From positions 1-64,000 of the forward strand of contig NZ_RCZK01000008.1 of the NCBI RefSeq assembly GCF_006438955.1: a stretch of 64,000 bases of DNA, given 5' to 3'. Position numbers and translations under genes: made by a program. Below, piece after piece: positions 38,652 through 49,035 of the stretch. The stretch is from Sphingomonas oligophenolica (GTDB lineage: Bacteria; Pseudomonadota; Alphaproteobacteria; Sphingomonadales; Sphingomonadaceae). Position 1 is the stretch's first letter. Each line of letters starts with the position of its first letter. The notes beneath the pieces are model-generated. The model did no database searches. It was not told the origin of the DNA and was given only the letters and a program-made list of their open reading frames with translations.

Positions 38652-39197
38652 TCAGGACAGGTGGTGGGTGACGGTTTCGACCAGCGTGGTGATGACCTGG
38701 AGACCCATCGCAAGCATGCCGAAACCGATGGCGCTGCCCACTGCGATAGCCTGTATCCAGATCAATCGATCGCCGACCGAAAGATCGTTATCCGCTTGTC
38801 CCTTCCGCCGGTAGGGCAGTCCGATCGACGAGAAACGATGGCGCAGTGCCTGCTCTCGATAATCCGACTGACCGACGACCTGTTCGCCCAGCGACACATC
38901 GGATGGCAGCGAATCGGTGGGTGGGACTAGCCGTGCAGAATCGGCCCCCATTTTATGGGGGGCATCATCGGGGGCGTCGATGCCAGTGGCTTCGTCGTGT
39001 TCGGCCAGCAGGAGCGCAGCATGACGCCGATTCTTCGCTCCGAGGACGCGAACCGCCTCGGTCAGATAGCTGTCGACGGTGGATTTTTCGATTCCGAGAT
39101 AGTCAGCGATCTCCTTCGAGCCCTGCAGCGCGCGCACGCCTGTCAGGCACTCCCGGTGCCGCTTGGTCAGCCGGTCGAATCGGGTTTGGTCGCTCAC
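38652..39197 (-). CDS. LuxR-type HTH regulator with C-terminal membrane segment
   Basis: This is a 181-residue protein. The N-terminal 65 residues form a GerE/LuxR-type helix-turn-helix (LTKRHRECLTGVRALQGSKE, then IADYLGIEKSTVDSYLTEAV), and a hydrophobic segment near the C terminus (IWIQAIAVGSAIGFGMLAMG) would anchor it in the membrane. There is no receiver or PAS sensory domain. It starts at GTG 39197 with AGGAACT upstream, divergent from acnA. Membrane-tethered regulators of this layout are seen in sphingomonads; the signal is unknown. Confidence 0.83.
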   Translation of the reverse strand: MSDQTRFDRLTKRHRECLTGVRALQGSKEIADYLGIEKSTVDSYLTEAVRVLGAKNRRHAALLLAEHDEATGIDAPDDAPHKMGADSARLVPPTDSLPSDVSLGEQVVGQSDYREQALRHRFSSIGLPYRRKGQADNDLSVGDRLIWIQAIAVGSAIGFGMLAMGLQVITTLVETVTHHLS

Positions 39198-39414
39198 AGT
39201 TCCTGGTTTCCGGTGTCTTAGCCGACAAAGCAAGCGGCACGGGTCGCAGGACACCCGGATGCGGCGGCTGTATCGGACGAGACCATGCTTCCCCCGCTCG
39301 GCACCGCTTGCTAAGGCCAGCAGGACATTCGCACTTTCCAGCGCTTGACGTCGCGCCCGCGCGGGTCTTTCCCGCCTCCCCGAGCGCCGCAAGCGTGCAA
39401 TCGAAGGGATATTT
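39198..39414. promoter_or_regulatory. divergent interval between the LuxR-type gene and acnA
   Basis: About 217 bases should hold both promoters. A TTGACG at 39345-39350 could be the -35 box of acnA but no good -10 follows at 17 bases. An inverted repeat AGCAAGCGG (39229-39237) and CCGCTTGCT (39304-39312) is present but widely spaced. Confidence 0.35.
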
Positions 39415-42090
<2,676 letters not shown>

Positions 42091-42094
42091 CGCG

Positions 42095-42355
42095 ATGATC
42101 GAGGCGCCCGTGATAGAATTTGGCGGCTGGATCGGCGGCGCGCTGATCCTCGCCGCTTATGCGCTGGTCACGACCGGGCGACTGTCGGGCAAGTCGGCGA
42201 TGTTCCAGGGGATGAATGTCGTCGGCGCCGCGGGATTGACGCTCAACGGCTGGGCGCACGGCGCGGTGCCGGTCGCCGCGCTCGATGCGGCGTGGTGCGC
42301 GATCGGGGTTGCGGCGCTGGCAGGTATCGCGGTGCGGAGACGGTCGGCGCAGTAG
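42095..42355 (+). CDS. CBU_0592-like small membrane protein
   Basis: This 86-residue protein has three hydrophobic segments (GGWIGGALILAAYALVTTG, the FQGMNVVGAAGLTLNGWAHG stretch, and ALDAAWCAIGVAALAGIAV) and resembles the CBU_0592 family of unknown function. It begins four bases after acnA, so it is probably co-transcribed. The function of this family is not established. Confidence 0.75.
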   Translation: MIEAPVIEFGGWIGGALILAAYALVTTGRLSGKSAMFQGMNVVGAAGLTLNGWAHGAVPVAALDAAWCAIGVAALAGIAVRRRSAQ

Positions 42356-42371
42356 GGCGATTCGCCTTTTA

Positions 42372-42536
42372 TCAGCCCCTCAGCTGCCAGAGTTCACACA
42401 AGGTCACGCCAAACCGCAGTTCTGACGGCGGAAGTTCACATAAGGTCACGCCGGGGAGCATCGTGCGGGGTTCGATGCTGGCAAGAGCGCGTATAGTGGT
42501 CGCACCGATCGTCTTGAGAAAGAGCGCGGCGACCAT
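42372..42536 (-). CDS. possible small protein with an internal 14-residue repeat
   Basis: A 54-residue open frame starts at ATG 42536. The C-terminal half reads GVTLCELPPSELRF then GVTLCELWQLRG, two copies of GVTLCEL 14 residues apart. The DNA copies (42391-42410, 42433-42452) differ at one base, which is synonymous for Leu. This is suggestive of selection on protein, but there is no good ribosome binding site. It may be the remnant of a mobile-element gene. Confidence 0.35.
   Translation of the reverse strand: MVAALFLKTIGATTIRALASIEPRTMLPGVTLCELPPSELRFGVTLCELWQLRG
42391..42452. repeat. pair of 20-base direct repeats, 42-base period
   Basis: AGTTCACACAAGGTCACGCC (42391-42410) and AGTTCACATAAGGTCACGCC (42433-42452) differ at one base. 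The period of 42 is a multiple of three and lies in an open frame on the minus strand. Confidence 0.85.
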
Positions 42537-42755
42537 GCCATGATGCAGTCATGTAGGACAGCGTCGATGCGAGGATGGGCCGCTAGCGGTCGGTCTTCAG
42601 CAGCTGAAATGGCTGAGATCGACCCAAAAGTAGACATTCCTTTGGCGCAATGTATCGTTCGAAAGCAAACCCAGCGAAGCGAGCGTGCGGGCGTTATTTG
42701 ATGTGTCGTCGTCCGGCGGCACAGAACTCTCCGAACGTGTAAAGGAAGTGCTGGC

Positions 42756-43091
42756 ATGAGCCACCAGGGAAGCTGCCACTGCGGCGCGATGACCGTCACA
42801 ATCGAGGACGATCCGATTGAAGTCAGTGAGTGCAATTGCTCGATCTGCCGCCGCACCGGTGCGTTGTGGACTTATGCCCCGCCCGCTTGCGTCGCAGTGA
42901 CCGGCGAAGGCATCGGCTACGTCCACGGTGACAAGATGCTGGCTCTGTTTCATTGCCCAACCTGCGGTGTGATTACTCATTGGAGCACAATCGACCCGGA
43001 CTACGACCGGATGGGCATCAACCTCAGGCTGTTTGATCCGAGGCTATGGGAAGCGTTACCCCGCAAGTTCGTCGACGGCGCGAGCTGGTAA
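42756..43091 (+). CDS. GFA-family (CENP-V/glutathione-dependent formaldehyde-activating) protein
   Basis: This 111-residue zinc-binding protein has the family cysteines in CHCG (residues 7-10), CNCSICRRTG and HCPTCGVITHW. The family includes S-(hydroxymethyl)glutathione synthase and many proteins of unknown activity, so formaldehyde detoxification should not be assumed. The AAAGGAAG sequence seven bases before the ATG is a good ribosome binding site. It is a single gene on the plus strand; about 230 bases follow before the converging permease gene, with nothing recognised. Confidence 0.88.
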   Translation: MSHQGSCHCGAMTVTIEDDPIEVSECNCSICRRTGALWTYAPPACVAVTGEGIGYVHGDKMLALFHCPTCGVITHWSTIDPDYDRMGINLRLFDPRLWEALPRKFVDGASW

Positions 43092-43321
43092 GACAGCGAT
43101 TCACCGCATCGCCCCCCATTCGGGATGCCTCAGGAAGGTATTGATGGCCGAAAACCGGGTTTGTGGCCTAAATGCAGACTTTCCGGAATCCACCCAATCT
43201 CGGACGTTGCGCTGATGGGCTCCCCCGCGAGCCGATGGTCGCCAGCTCATCTAAAAGCTTGAGCCGTGAGCAACACGCCGCTTGTAAGTTTGGGCTCCCG
43301 TTATTGCGGAAGCCCAAAGCG

Positions 43322-44728
43322 TCAGCCATCTGCGCCCGTCATCCGCGGTCGCGCGTAGAAGAAATAGATCAGCAGCCCGAACGCATTCCAGCCGAGGAAA
43401 TACAGCTCGGTTCGGGTCGGCAGGCTGAAGAACAAATACGCGCACCCCGCGATCCCGAGCGGCGCGATGACCGAGGCGAAGGGGGTGCGGAACGTCCGCT
43501 GATGGTCGGGCGCGCGGCGGCGCATGACGAGGACGCACACGCACACCGCGGTGAACGCCGCGAGCGTGCCCGCATTCGCGAGCGCGGCGATCGCGTCGAT
43601 CGGCGCGAAGCCCGCGATCGCGGCGACCAGCACCGCGGTCAGCATCGTGATCCGCACCGGCGACCCGCGCTTCGACACCTTGGTCAGCCCGACCGGGAGC
43701 AGGCCGTCGCGCGCCATCGTGAAGAAAATCCGGCTCTGCCCGAACAGAAAGCCGAGCAGCACCGTCGGCAGCGCGATCACCGCGCTCACCGCCAGAATCG
43801 TCGCGACCACCGGCTGATGTACCTCGCGCAGGATCAGCGCGAGCGGATCGGGGCTGTTGGCGAAGCGGGTGAAATGCAACGCGCCGACCGCGGTGACCCC
43901 GATCAGGATATAGATGATGACGCACGCGATCATCGACCCGACGATCCCGATCGCCAGGTCGCGCCCGGGGTTCTTGGTCTCTTCCGCCGCGGTCGAGATC
44001 GCGTCGAAGCCGTAGAAGGCGAAGAAGATGATCGCGGCGGCCGCCATCACCCCGCGCGCGGCGACGACCCCGTCGGGGCCGGCCTCCGCCGATTTGGCGA
44101 AGCCATAGGGCATGAACGGATGGAGGTTGGCGGCATCGAAATGTGGCAGCGCCACCACGACGAACAACGCAAGCGCGAGCATCTTGATGACGACGAGCAC
44201 GGCGTTCAACGTCGCGCTTTCCTTGGTTCCGAGGCTGAGCAGCCCCGCGACGACCGCGATGATGAAGATCGCGGGCGCGTTGATGATCCCGCCGAGCGGT
44301 GGCCCCTGCGTCAAGCTGTGCGGAAAGCCCAGCCCTTCGAGCAGCGGCGCGGCATAGCCTGACCAGCCGACCGCGACGGTCGAGACGACGAGCGAATATT
44401 CGAGCATCAACGACCAGCCGATCACCCAGGCGATGATCTCCCCCAGCACGACGTAGCTGTACGTGTAGGCGCTGCCCGACGCGGGGATCATCGTCGACAT
44501 TTCGGCATAGCAGAGCGCGGCGCACGAACAGATCGCACCCGCGATCACGAAGCTCAGGATCACCGCGGGTCCCGCGCGATCCGCGCCGACCCCGATCAGC
44601 GTCAGGATGCCGGTGCCGACGATCGCGCCGACGCCCAACGCGAGGAGATGCGGCCACGACAAGGTCCGCGCGAGCTGGTCGCTCGGCGCCACCGGCGTGA
44701 TGATCTTACGGCGAAACAGACTGTTCAT
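43322..44728 (-). CDS. amino acid permease (APC family)
   Basis: This 468-residue inner-membrane transporter has about 12 transmembrane helices. The N-terminal pattern LALGVGAIVGTGILTLIGVG, AALCYAEMSTMIPASGSAYT and FYGFDAISTAAEETKNPGRD identify the cationic amino acid transporter/YfnA-like branch. The substrate is likely an amino acid; which one is unknown. The gene follows the M13 peptidase gene by 60 bases and may take up products of peptide breakdown. A hairpin lies in the interval. Confidence 0.92.
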   Translation of the reverse strand: MNSLFRRKIITPVAPSDQLARTLSWPHLLALGVGAIVGTGILTLIGVGADRAGPAVILSFVIAGAICSCAALCYAEMSTMIPASGSAYTYSYVVLGEIIAWVIGWSLMLEYSLVVSTVAVGWSGYAAPLLEGLGFPHSLTQGPPLGGIINAPAIFIIAVVAGLLSLGTKESATLNAVLVVIKMLALALFVVVALPHFDAANLHPFMPYGFAKSAEAGPDGVVAARGVMAAAAIIFFAFYGFDAISTAAEETKNPGRDLAIGIVGSMIACVIIYILIGVTAVGALHFTRFANSPDPLALILREVHQPVVATILAVSAVIALPTVLLGFLFGQSRIFFTMARDGLLPVGLTKVSKRGSPVRITMLTAVLVAAIAGFAPIDAIAALANAGTLAAFTAVCVCVLVMRRRAPDHQRTFRTPFASVIAPLGIAGCAYLFFSLPTRTELYFLGWNAFGLLIYFFYARPRMTGADG

Positions 44729-44736
44729 GATGTCCC

Positions 44737-44777
44737 CTTTGCCGCGGCCCTACCAAATCGGGCGCGCCGCGGCAAAG
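44737..44777 (-). promoter_or_regulatory. hairpin between the M13 peptidase and permease genes
   Basis: CTTTGCCGCGGC (44737-44748) pairs perfectly with GCCGCGGCAAAG (44766-44777) across a 17-base loop. It lies just before the permease start, and AAAGGGGAC, the likely ribosome binding site, overlaps its edge. No T run follows, so it may be regulatory or a weak attenuator. Confidence 0.6.
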
Positions 44778-44788
44778 CGGGGCTCAGG

Positions 44789-46822
44789 TCACCACACGTG
44801 AACGCGCTTGGCCGGGGCCAGATACAGCGCCTGTCCGGGCACCACGGTGAACGCGGGATACCATTGATCGAGGTTGCGGACGGTCTGCGCGCGATAGCGG
44901 CCCGGCGCGTGGCCGTCGGTCGCGATCTGCGCGCGGAGCGCCTTGTCGCGGGTCTTGCTCCGCCAACTCTGCGCGAAGGCGAGGAAGAAGCGCTGGTCCC
45001 CGGTCATCCCGTCGATCACCGGCGCGGGCTTGCCGCCGAGCGAGGCGTGATACGCCTCATACGCCGCGGTCAGCCCCGCGACGTCGGCGATGTTTTCGCC
45101 CAACACTTGTTCGCCGTTGAGGTGAACGCCCGGCAGCGGCTCGTACGCGCCATACTGTGCGGCGAGCGCCGCGCCCTGCTGCTTGAAATGCGCCAGATCG
45201 GCGGGGGTCCACCAATTGCGCAACCGCCCCGAGGCGTCGAATTCGGCGCCGTTGTTGTCGAAGCTGTGGCTGATTTCATGCCCGATCACCGCGCCGATCG
45301 ATCCGTAGTTCGACGCCGCATCGGCCTTGGGATCGTAGAACGGCGCCTGGAGGATCGCGGCGGGGAAGTTGAGCGCGTTCTGAAGCGGCAGATTGACCGC
45401 ATTGACCGTCTGCGGCGTCATCCACCATTCGCCGCGATCGACCGGCTGGCCGATCTTGGCGATCTGGTGGTGGTATTCGGCGAGTTCGGCGCCGCGCTGG
45501 TTGGCGACCGGATCATTCGCGCGGACGGTGTAATCGGCATAACTACGCCACGTTTCGGGATAGCCGATTCCGACGCGCATCGTTTCGATCTTGCGCCGCG
45601 CCTCGGCCTTGGTGGCGGGCGCCATCCAGGTGAGCGCGGCAACGCGGGTGTCGAACGCGGCGAGGATGCCCTTCACCATATGCTGGATGTCCGCCTTCGA
45701 CGAGGCGGGGAAATATTGCGCGGCGTACAGCTTGCCGACCGCATCGCCGAGCGCGCCACCGGTGGCGCCGATCGCGCGTTGATCGCGCGGGCGCTGTTGC
45801 GGGGTGCCGTTGAGCGTCTTGCCGTAGAAATCGAAGTGCGCGTCGTCGATTCGCTTGGGCAAAACCGATGTCACCTGGTTGATCCGATGGAAGGTCAGCC
45901 AGTCCTGCCACGTCTCCAGCGGTTCGCTCGCGACCAGCGCCGCCTCTCCCGCCACGGCGGCGGGCTGCCATGCGATGAAATCGCGTTGCGCGGGAAGCCC
46001 GGCGGCGCGCCAATAGGCGTCCCAATCGATTCCGGGTGCCTTGGCGGCGAAATCGGCCTTGCTCCACGGATCGTGGCCCTGGCTCATCTGATTGGTGGTG
46101 AGGACGTCGGCATGCGCCTTCGCGATCTTGGTTTCGAGCGCGACGATCCGGTCGGCTCGGGCAGCGGCATCGCTGACGCCCGCCAGCGTCAGCAGCTGCT
46201 CGACATAGGCGCGATACGCGGTGCGGATCGCGACCATGTCGGCGGCGGTCGACAGATAATAGTCGCGGTCGGGCATGCCGAGCCCGCCCTGGAGGACATA
46301 GGGGACGGTCTCGTCAGGCTTGGTCAGCGCCTGCGTCACGAACAGCCCGAACAGATTCTCGGTGCCGAGGCTGGTCGCGTTGATCGGATCCTCGTCGGCG
46401 CGCAGGTTCGCGCCGAGCATCGCCGACAACTGCTGCTTGTCCTTGAGCGCGGCGATCGCAGCGAGGTCCGCCTGCACCGGCGCCATCCCGCGTGCCTCGA
46501 TCCCCGCGGTATCCATGAACGCGGCGTAGTAATCCGCGATCCGGCGCTGGTCGGTGCCCGCCGCGGCGTTGGCGGCACCCGCGGTCTTGATGATCGCAGC
46601 ATTGGCGGCCTCCGCCTTCTTGAAGACGGTCAGGAACACGCCGGTCGACGACCGGTCCGCGGGAATTTCGGTCCGCGCACGCCACGCGCCGCTGGCATAG
46701 GCATCGAAATCGTCGCCGGGCTTGACCGACCGGTCGATCGCGGTGGTATCGATGCCGATCGGCGCATCCTGCGCGATGGCGGTCGAGGCAAGCAGGGCGG
46801 CGAGCAGAACAAGGCGCTTCAT
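44789..46822 (-). CDS. M13-family metallopeptidase (neprilysin-like)
   Basis: This 677-residue exported zinc peptidase has a signal peptide (MKRLVLLAALLASTAIA). The zinc motif HEISH is about residue 512 (GAVIGHEISHSFDNNGAEF), and the third ligand is in ENIADVAG. The upstream NLPLQNALNFPAAILQAPF region matches M13 proteins. It is probably periplasmic or outer-membrane attached and cleaves short peptides. The ATG at 46822 follows GGAGACTCAGCCC. The adjacent permease gene suggests scavenging of amino acids. Confidence 0.93.
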   Translation of the reverse strand: MKRLVLLAALLASTAIAQDAPIGIDTTAIDRSVKPGDDFDAYASGAWRARTEIPADRSSTGVFLTVFKKAEAANAAIIKTAGAANAAAGTDQRRIADYYAAFMDTAGIEARGMAPVQADLAAIAALKDKQQLSAMLGANLRADEDPINATSLGTENLFGLFVTQALTKPDETVPYVLQGGLGMPDRDYYLSTAADMVAIRTAYRAYVEQLLTLAGVSDAAARADRIVALETKIAKAHADVLTTNQMSQGHDPWSKADFAAKAPGIDWDAYWRAAGLPAQRDFIAWQPAAVAGEAALVASEPLETWQDWLTFHRINQVTSVLPKRIDDAHFDFYGKTLNGTPQQRPRDQRAIGATGGALGDAVGKLYAAQYFPASSKADIQHMVKGILAAFDTRVAALTWMAPATKAEARRKIETMRVGIGYPETWRSYADYTVRANDPVANQRGAELAEYHHQIAKIGQPVDRGEWWMTPQTVNAVNLPLQNALNFPAAILQAPFYDPKADAASNYGSIGAVIGHEISHSFDNNGAEFDASGRLRNWWTPADLAHFKQQGAALAAQYGAYEPLPGVHLNGEQVLGENIADVAGLTAAYEAYHASLGGKPAPVIDGMTGDQRFFLAFAQSWRSKTRDKALRAQIATDGHAPGRYRAQTVRNLDQWYPAFTVVPGQALYLAPAKRVHVW

Positions 46823-46883
46823 GGGCTGAGTCTCCAGTGTATCGCCCAAGCGTTACACCCGCCGCCGACGCGGCGCCAGTCGA

Positions 46884-47681
46884 TCAGAAACGGTGCGCAA
46901 TCCCGGCGTACAGTTCGGCATCGGGCGTGTTGCGATTGAGCCCGGCGGCGGCGAAGATATCGAACTGCGTGTCGGGGGTCGCGAGATACGCGAACGATAG
47001 CGCCGCGACGGTCTGGGTCGCATGGCCGGCGGGATCGTCGTCACGCAGCGCCTGGACTTCGCCCGTCGCGGTCAGCGCGTCGGTCAGCGCGTAGGACAGC
47101 CCCGCCGCTGCGCTGTACGCCAAATGGCGGCCATCGCCGTCGCCATCGACCGCGGCGTCGACCTCGGGCGTCAGCGCCAGCGCGACCTTGTCGGTGAGGC
47201 TGTACGAGATCGGCAGCAGCACGCCCGCGCCCCAATCCCCCGCGCCAATCGGCGTGCGCCCGACCGGCAGCGTCGCGAACGGTAGCACCGCCACCGCGAG
47301 CGCGCCGCCGCCGTCGGGATCGGTCAGCAGCGCCTTTACCCCCAGCGACACGTCACCGACCCGATCCGCGGTGGCGATGCTGCCCGCATCGCGCGCATAG
47401 GAATGGCCGAACGGCAACCAGCCGACCCGCGCCTCGACCCGGTCGGTCAGGCCGACCCGAACGAGCGTGTCGCCGATCGCCACACTATCGTTGCGCGCGC
47501 CGTCGCTGTCGTCGCGCGTCCAGTCGACGATCGCGGTTTCCACCGACACCCGGCCGGGTGGGGTCACGCAGGGCGGCGTGTTGATCCCAGGGCGCTCGGG
47601 ACAATAGGCGTCGTCTTGCGCCATTGCCGCCGCAGGGAGCGCGGCCAGCACAGTGGCAAGCGCCACCGCGATCGGTTTCAT
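46884..47681 (-). CDS. outer-membrane beta-barrel protein, transporter-like
   Basis: This 265-residue protein has a signal peptide (MKPIAVALATVLAALPAAAM, cleaved before QDD). The mature part contains repeated amphipathic strands (VGLTDRVEARVGWLPF, GVLLPISYSLTDKVALALTP) and ends ELYAGIAHRF, the pattern of outer-membrane proteins related to the MetA-pathway phenol-degradation family. Its ATG overlaps the stop of the exonuclease gene, so it is co-translated. Function unknown. Confidence 0.8.
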   Translation of the reverse strand: MKPIAVALATVLAALPAAAMAQDDAYCPERPGINTPPCVTPPGRVSVETAIVDWTRDDSDGARNDSVAIGDTLVRVGLTDRVEARVGWLPFGHSYARDAGSIATADRVGDVSLGVKALLTDPDGGGALAVAVLPFATLPVGRTPIGAGDWGAGVLLPISYSLTDKVALALTPEVDAAVDGDGDGRHLAYSAAAGLSYALTDALTATGEVQALRDDDPAGHATQTVAALSFAYLATPDTQFDIFAAAGLNRNTPDAELYAGIAHRF

Positions 47682-48448
47682 CGAATCCTCACATAGGTGG
47701 GGGCGTGATCGCTCGCCTTTTCGCGACCGCGATACTCCTTGTCGACCCCCGCCTCGATCAACCGATCCGCGACCGCCGGGCTCAGCAGCAGATGGTCGAT
47801 CCGGAACCCCGCGTCGCGCTGCCACGCGCCCGCCTGATAATCCCAAAACGTCCACACCCCGCCCTTGGGATGCCGCGTCCGCAGCGCATCGGTCCACCCC
47901 TGCGCGACGAGGCGGCGATAGCCCTCGCGGCTTTCGGGCTGCATCAGCGCATCGTTCTGCATCGCACGCACCGAATAGGTGTCGTCGTCGTTGGGAATGA
48001 CGTTGTAATCCCCCGCGAGGATCGCGGGCACCTCTTCCGCCAGAATCTCTTGCGCGCGTGCCGCGAGCCGGTCGATCCAGCGCAACTTGTAATCGAACTT
48101 GGGGCCGGGTTGCGGATTGCCGTTGGGCAGGTAGATCGACGCGACGACGAGGCCATCGATATCGCATTCTAGATAGCGGCTATGCTCGTCCTCGGGCTCG
48201 CCCCCCAGCCCGCGCTGGCGCTCGACCGGCACCCCGCCCTTGGCCAGCACCGCGACGCCGTTCCAGCTCTTCTGGCCATGCCATACCGCGCCATAACCCG
48301 CGGCCTCGATATCCGCGACCGGGAAGGTATCGTCGCTCGACTTCAGTTCCTGCAGGCACACCACATCGGGCTGCGCCTCGGTCAGATATTCGACCAGCCT
48401 CGGCAACCGCGCCTTGATGCCGTTGACATTGTACGTGACGATTTTCAT
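47678..48448 (-). CDS. xth: exodeoxyribonuclease III
   Basis: This 256-residue DNA repair enzyme acts as an AP endonuclease and 3'-5' exonuclease. N-terminal MKIVTYNVNGIKARLPRL, catalytic Glu in CLQELK, LAGDYNVIP and the final SDHAPTYVR (catalytic Asp/His) are present. It is the upstream gene of a pair with the outer-membrane protein and starts about 17 bases after the ErpA-type gene. Confidence 0.95.
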   Translation of the reverse strand: MKIVTYNVNGIKARLPRLVEYLTEAQPDVVCLQELKSSDDTFPVADIEAAGYGAVWHGQKSWNGVAVLAKGGVPVERQRGLGGEPEDEHSRYLECDIDGLVVASIYLPNGNPQPGPKFDYKLRWIDRLAARAQEILAEEVPAILAGDYNVIPNDDDTYSVRAMQNDALMQPESREGYRRLVAQGWTDALRTRHPKGGVWTFWDYQAGAWQRDAGFRIDHLLLSPAVADRLIEAGVDKEYRGREKASDHAPTYVRIR

Positions 48449-48465
48449 GTCAGCCGGGTTTCACG

Positions 48466-48804
48466 TCAGATGGCGAAACTGGATCCGCAGCCGCACCCGC
48501 TGGCGGCGTTGGGATTTTCCACCTTGAACGCCGCGCCGCCGAGCGATTCGACATAATCGACCTGGCAGCCGCGGACGAGGTCGAGGCTGATGCTGTCGAC
48601 CACCAGCCGCACCCCGTCGGTCACCGCGACCGTGTCGTCGCCCTCCGCGGCATCGGCGAACCCGAATTTATACTGGAACCCCGAACACCCGCCGCCGTCG
48701 ACCGACAGCCGCAAGATCGCGGGCTTGTTCTGCTTGACCGCGATCGCGGCGACGCGCGCCGCCGCGGCGGGGGTCAGGGCGATGTCTGGTGCGAGCGTGG
48801 CCAT
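48466..48804 (-). CDS. erpA: ErpA/IscA-type Fe-S cluster insertion protein
   Basis: This 112-residue HesB-family protein delivers Fe-S clusters to apo-proteins. The three ligand cysteines are Cys40 (GGGCSGFQYKFG), Cys104 and Cys106 (SGCGCGSSF). The ATG at 48804 begins MATLAPDIALTP. It leads the xth and outer-membrane protein group. Whether this is ErpA or a generic IscA-like protein is not certain. Confidence 0.87.
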   Translation of the reverse strand: MATLAPDIALTPAAAARVAAIAVKQNKPAILRLSVDGGGCSGFQYKFGFADAAEGDDTVAVTDGVRLVVDSISLDLVRGCQVDYVESLGGAAFKVENPNAASGCGCGSSFAI

Positions 48805-48871
48805 GGGTCGGAGATAAGGGGTCGTAGGAGGCGGGGCAAGCGTTGCCCTACACGCCACACCGGACTTGGGT

Positions 48872-48896
48872 CCCGTCAAAGTACTACTTTGACGGG
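48872..48896. repeat. 25-base perfect hairpin, copy 2 of 2
   Basis: CCCGTCAAAGTA and TACTTTGACGGG are complementary around a single central base. Compared with the copy at 32398, the sixth base of each arm is exchanged (G-C becomes C-G), preserving the stem. It lies in the 230-base interval between the erpA-type and M23 peptidase genes, both minus-strand. Confidence 0.75.
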
Positions 48897-49035
48897 TGCC
48901 CTTGTTCCGGCGCCTATTGTGCCGCCAGCAATGCGCTCGCCCCCGGTTCACCACCCAACCGCCCGATGGACCCAGGAACACGTCCGGGTTTACGGCTCTG
49001 GCTGAAACCGCGGCGGACGAGACGGCGGGCGGCGC

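Larger units (their letters stand above)
42356..42755. other. 400-base interval between the CBU_0592-like and GFA-family genes
   Basis: It contains a possible minus-strand small ORF (42372-42536) with a 42-base-period repeat. The stretch around 42560-42660 (AAAAGTAGACATTCC and its surroundings) looks like a copy of a degenerate dispersed element familiar from alphaproteobacterial intergenic DNA, judged by memory only. AAAGGAAG precedes the GFA gene start. Confidence 0.4.
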
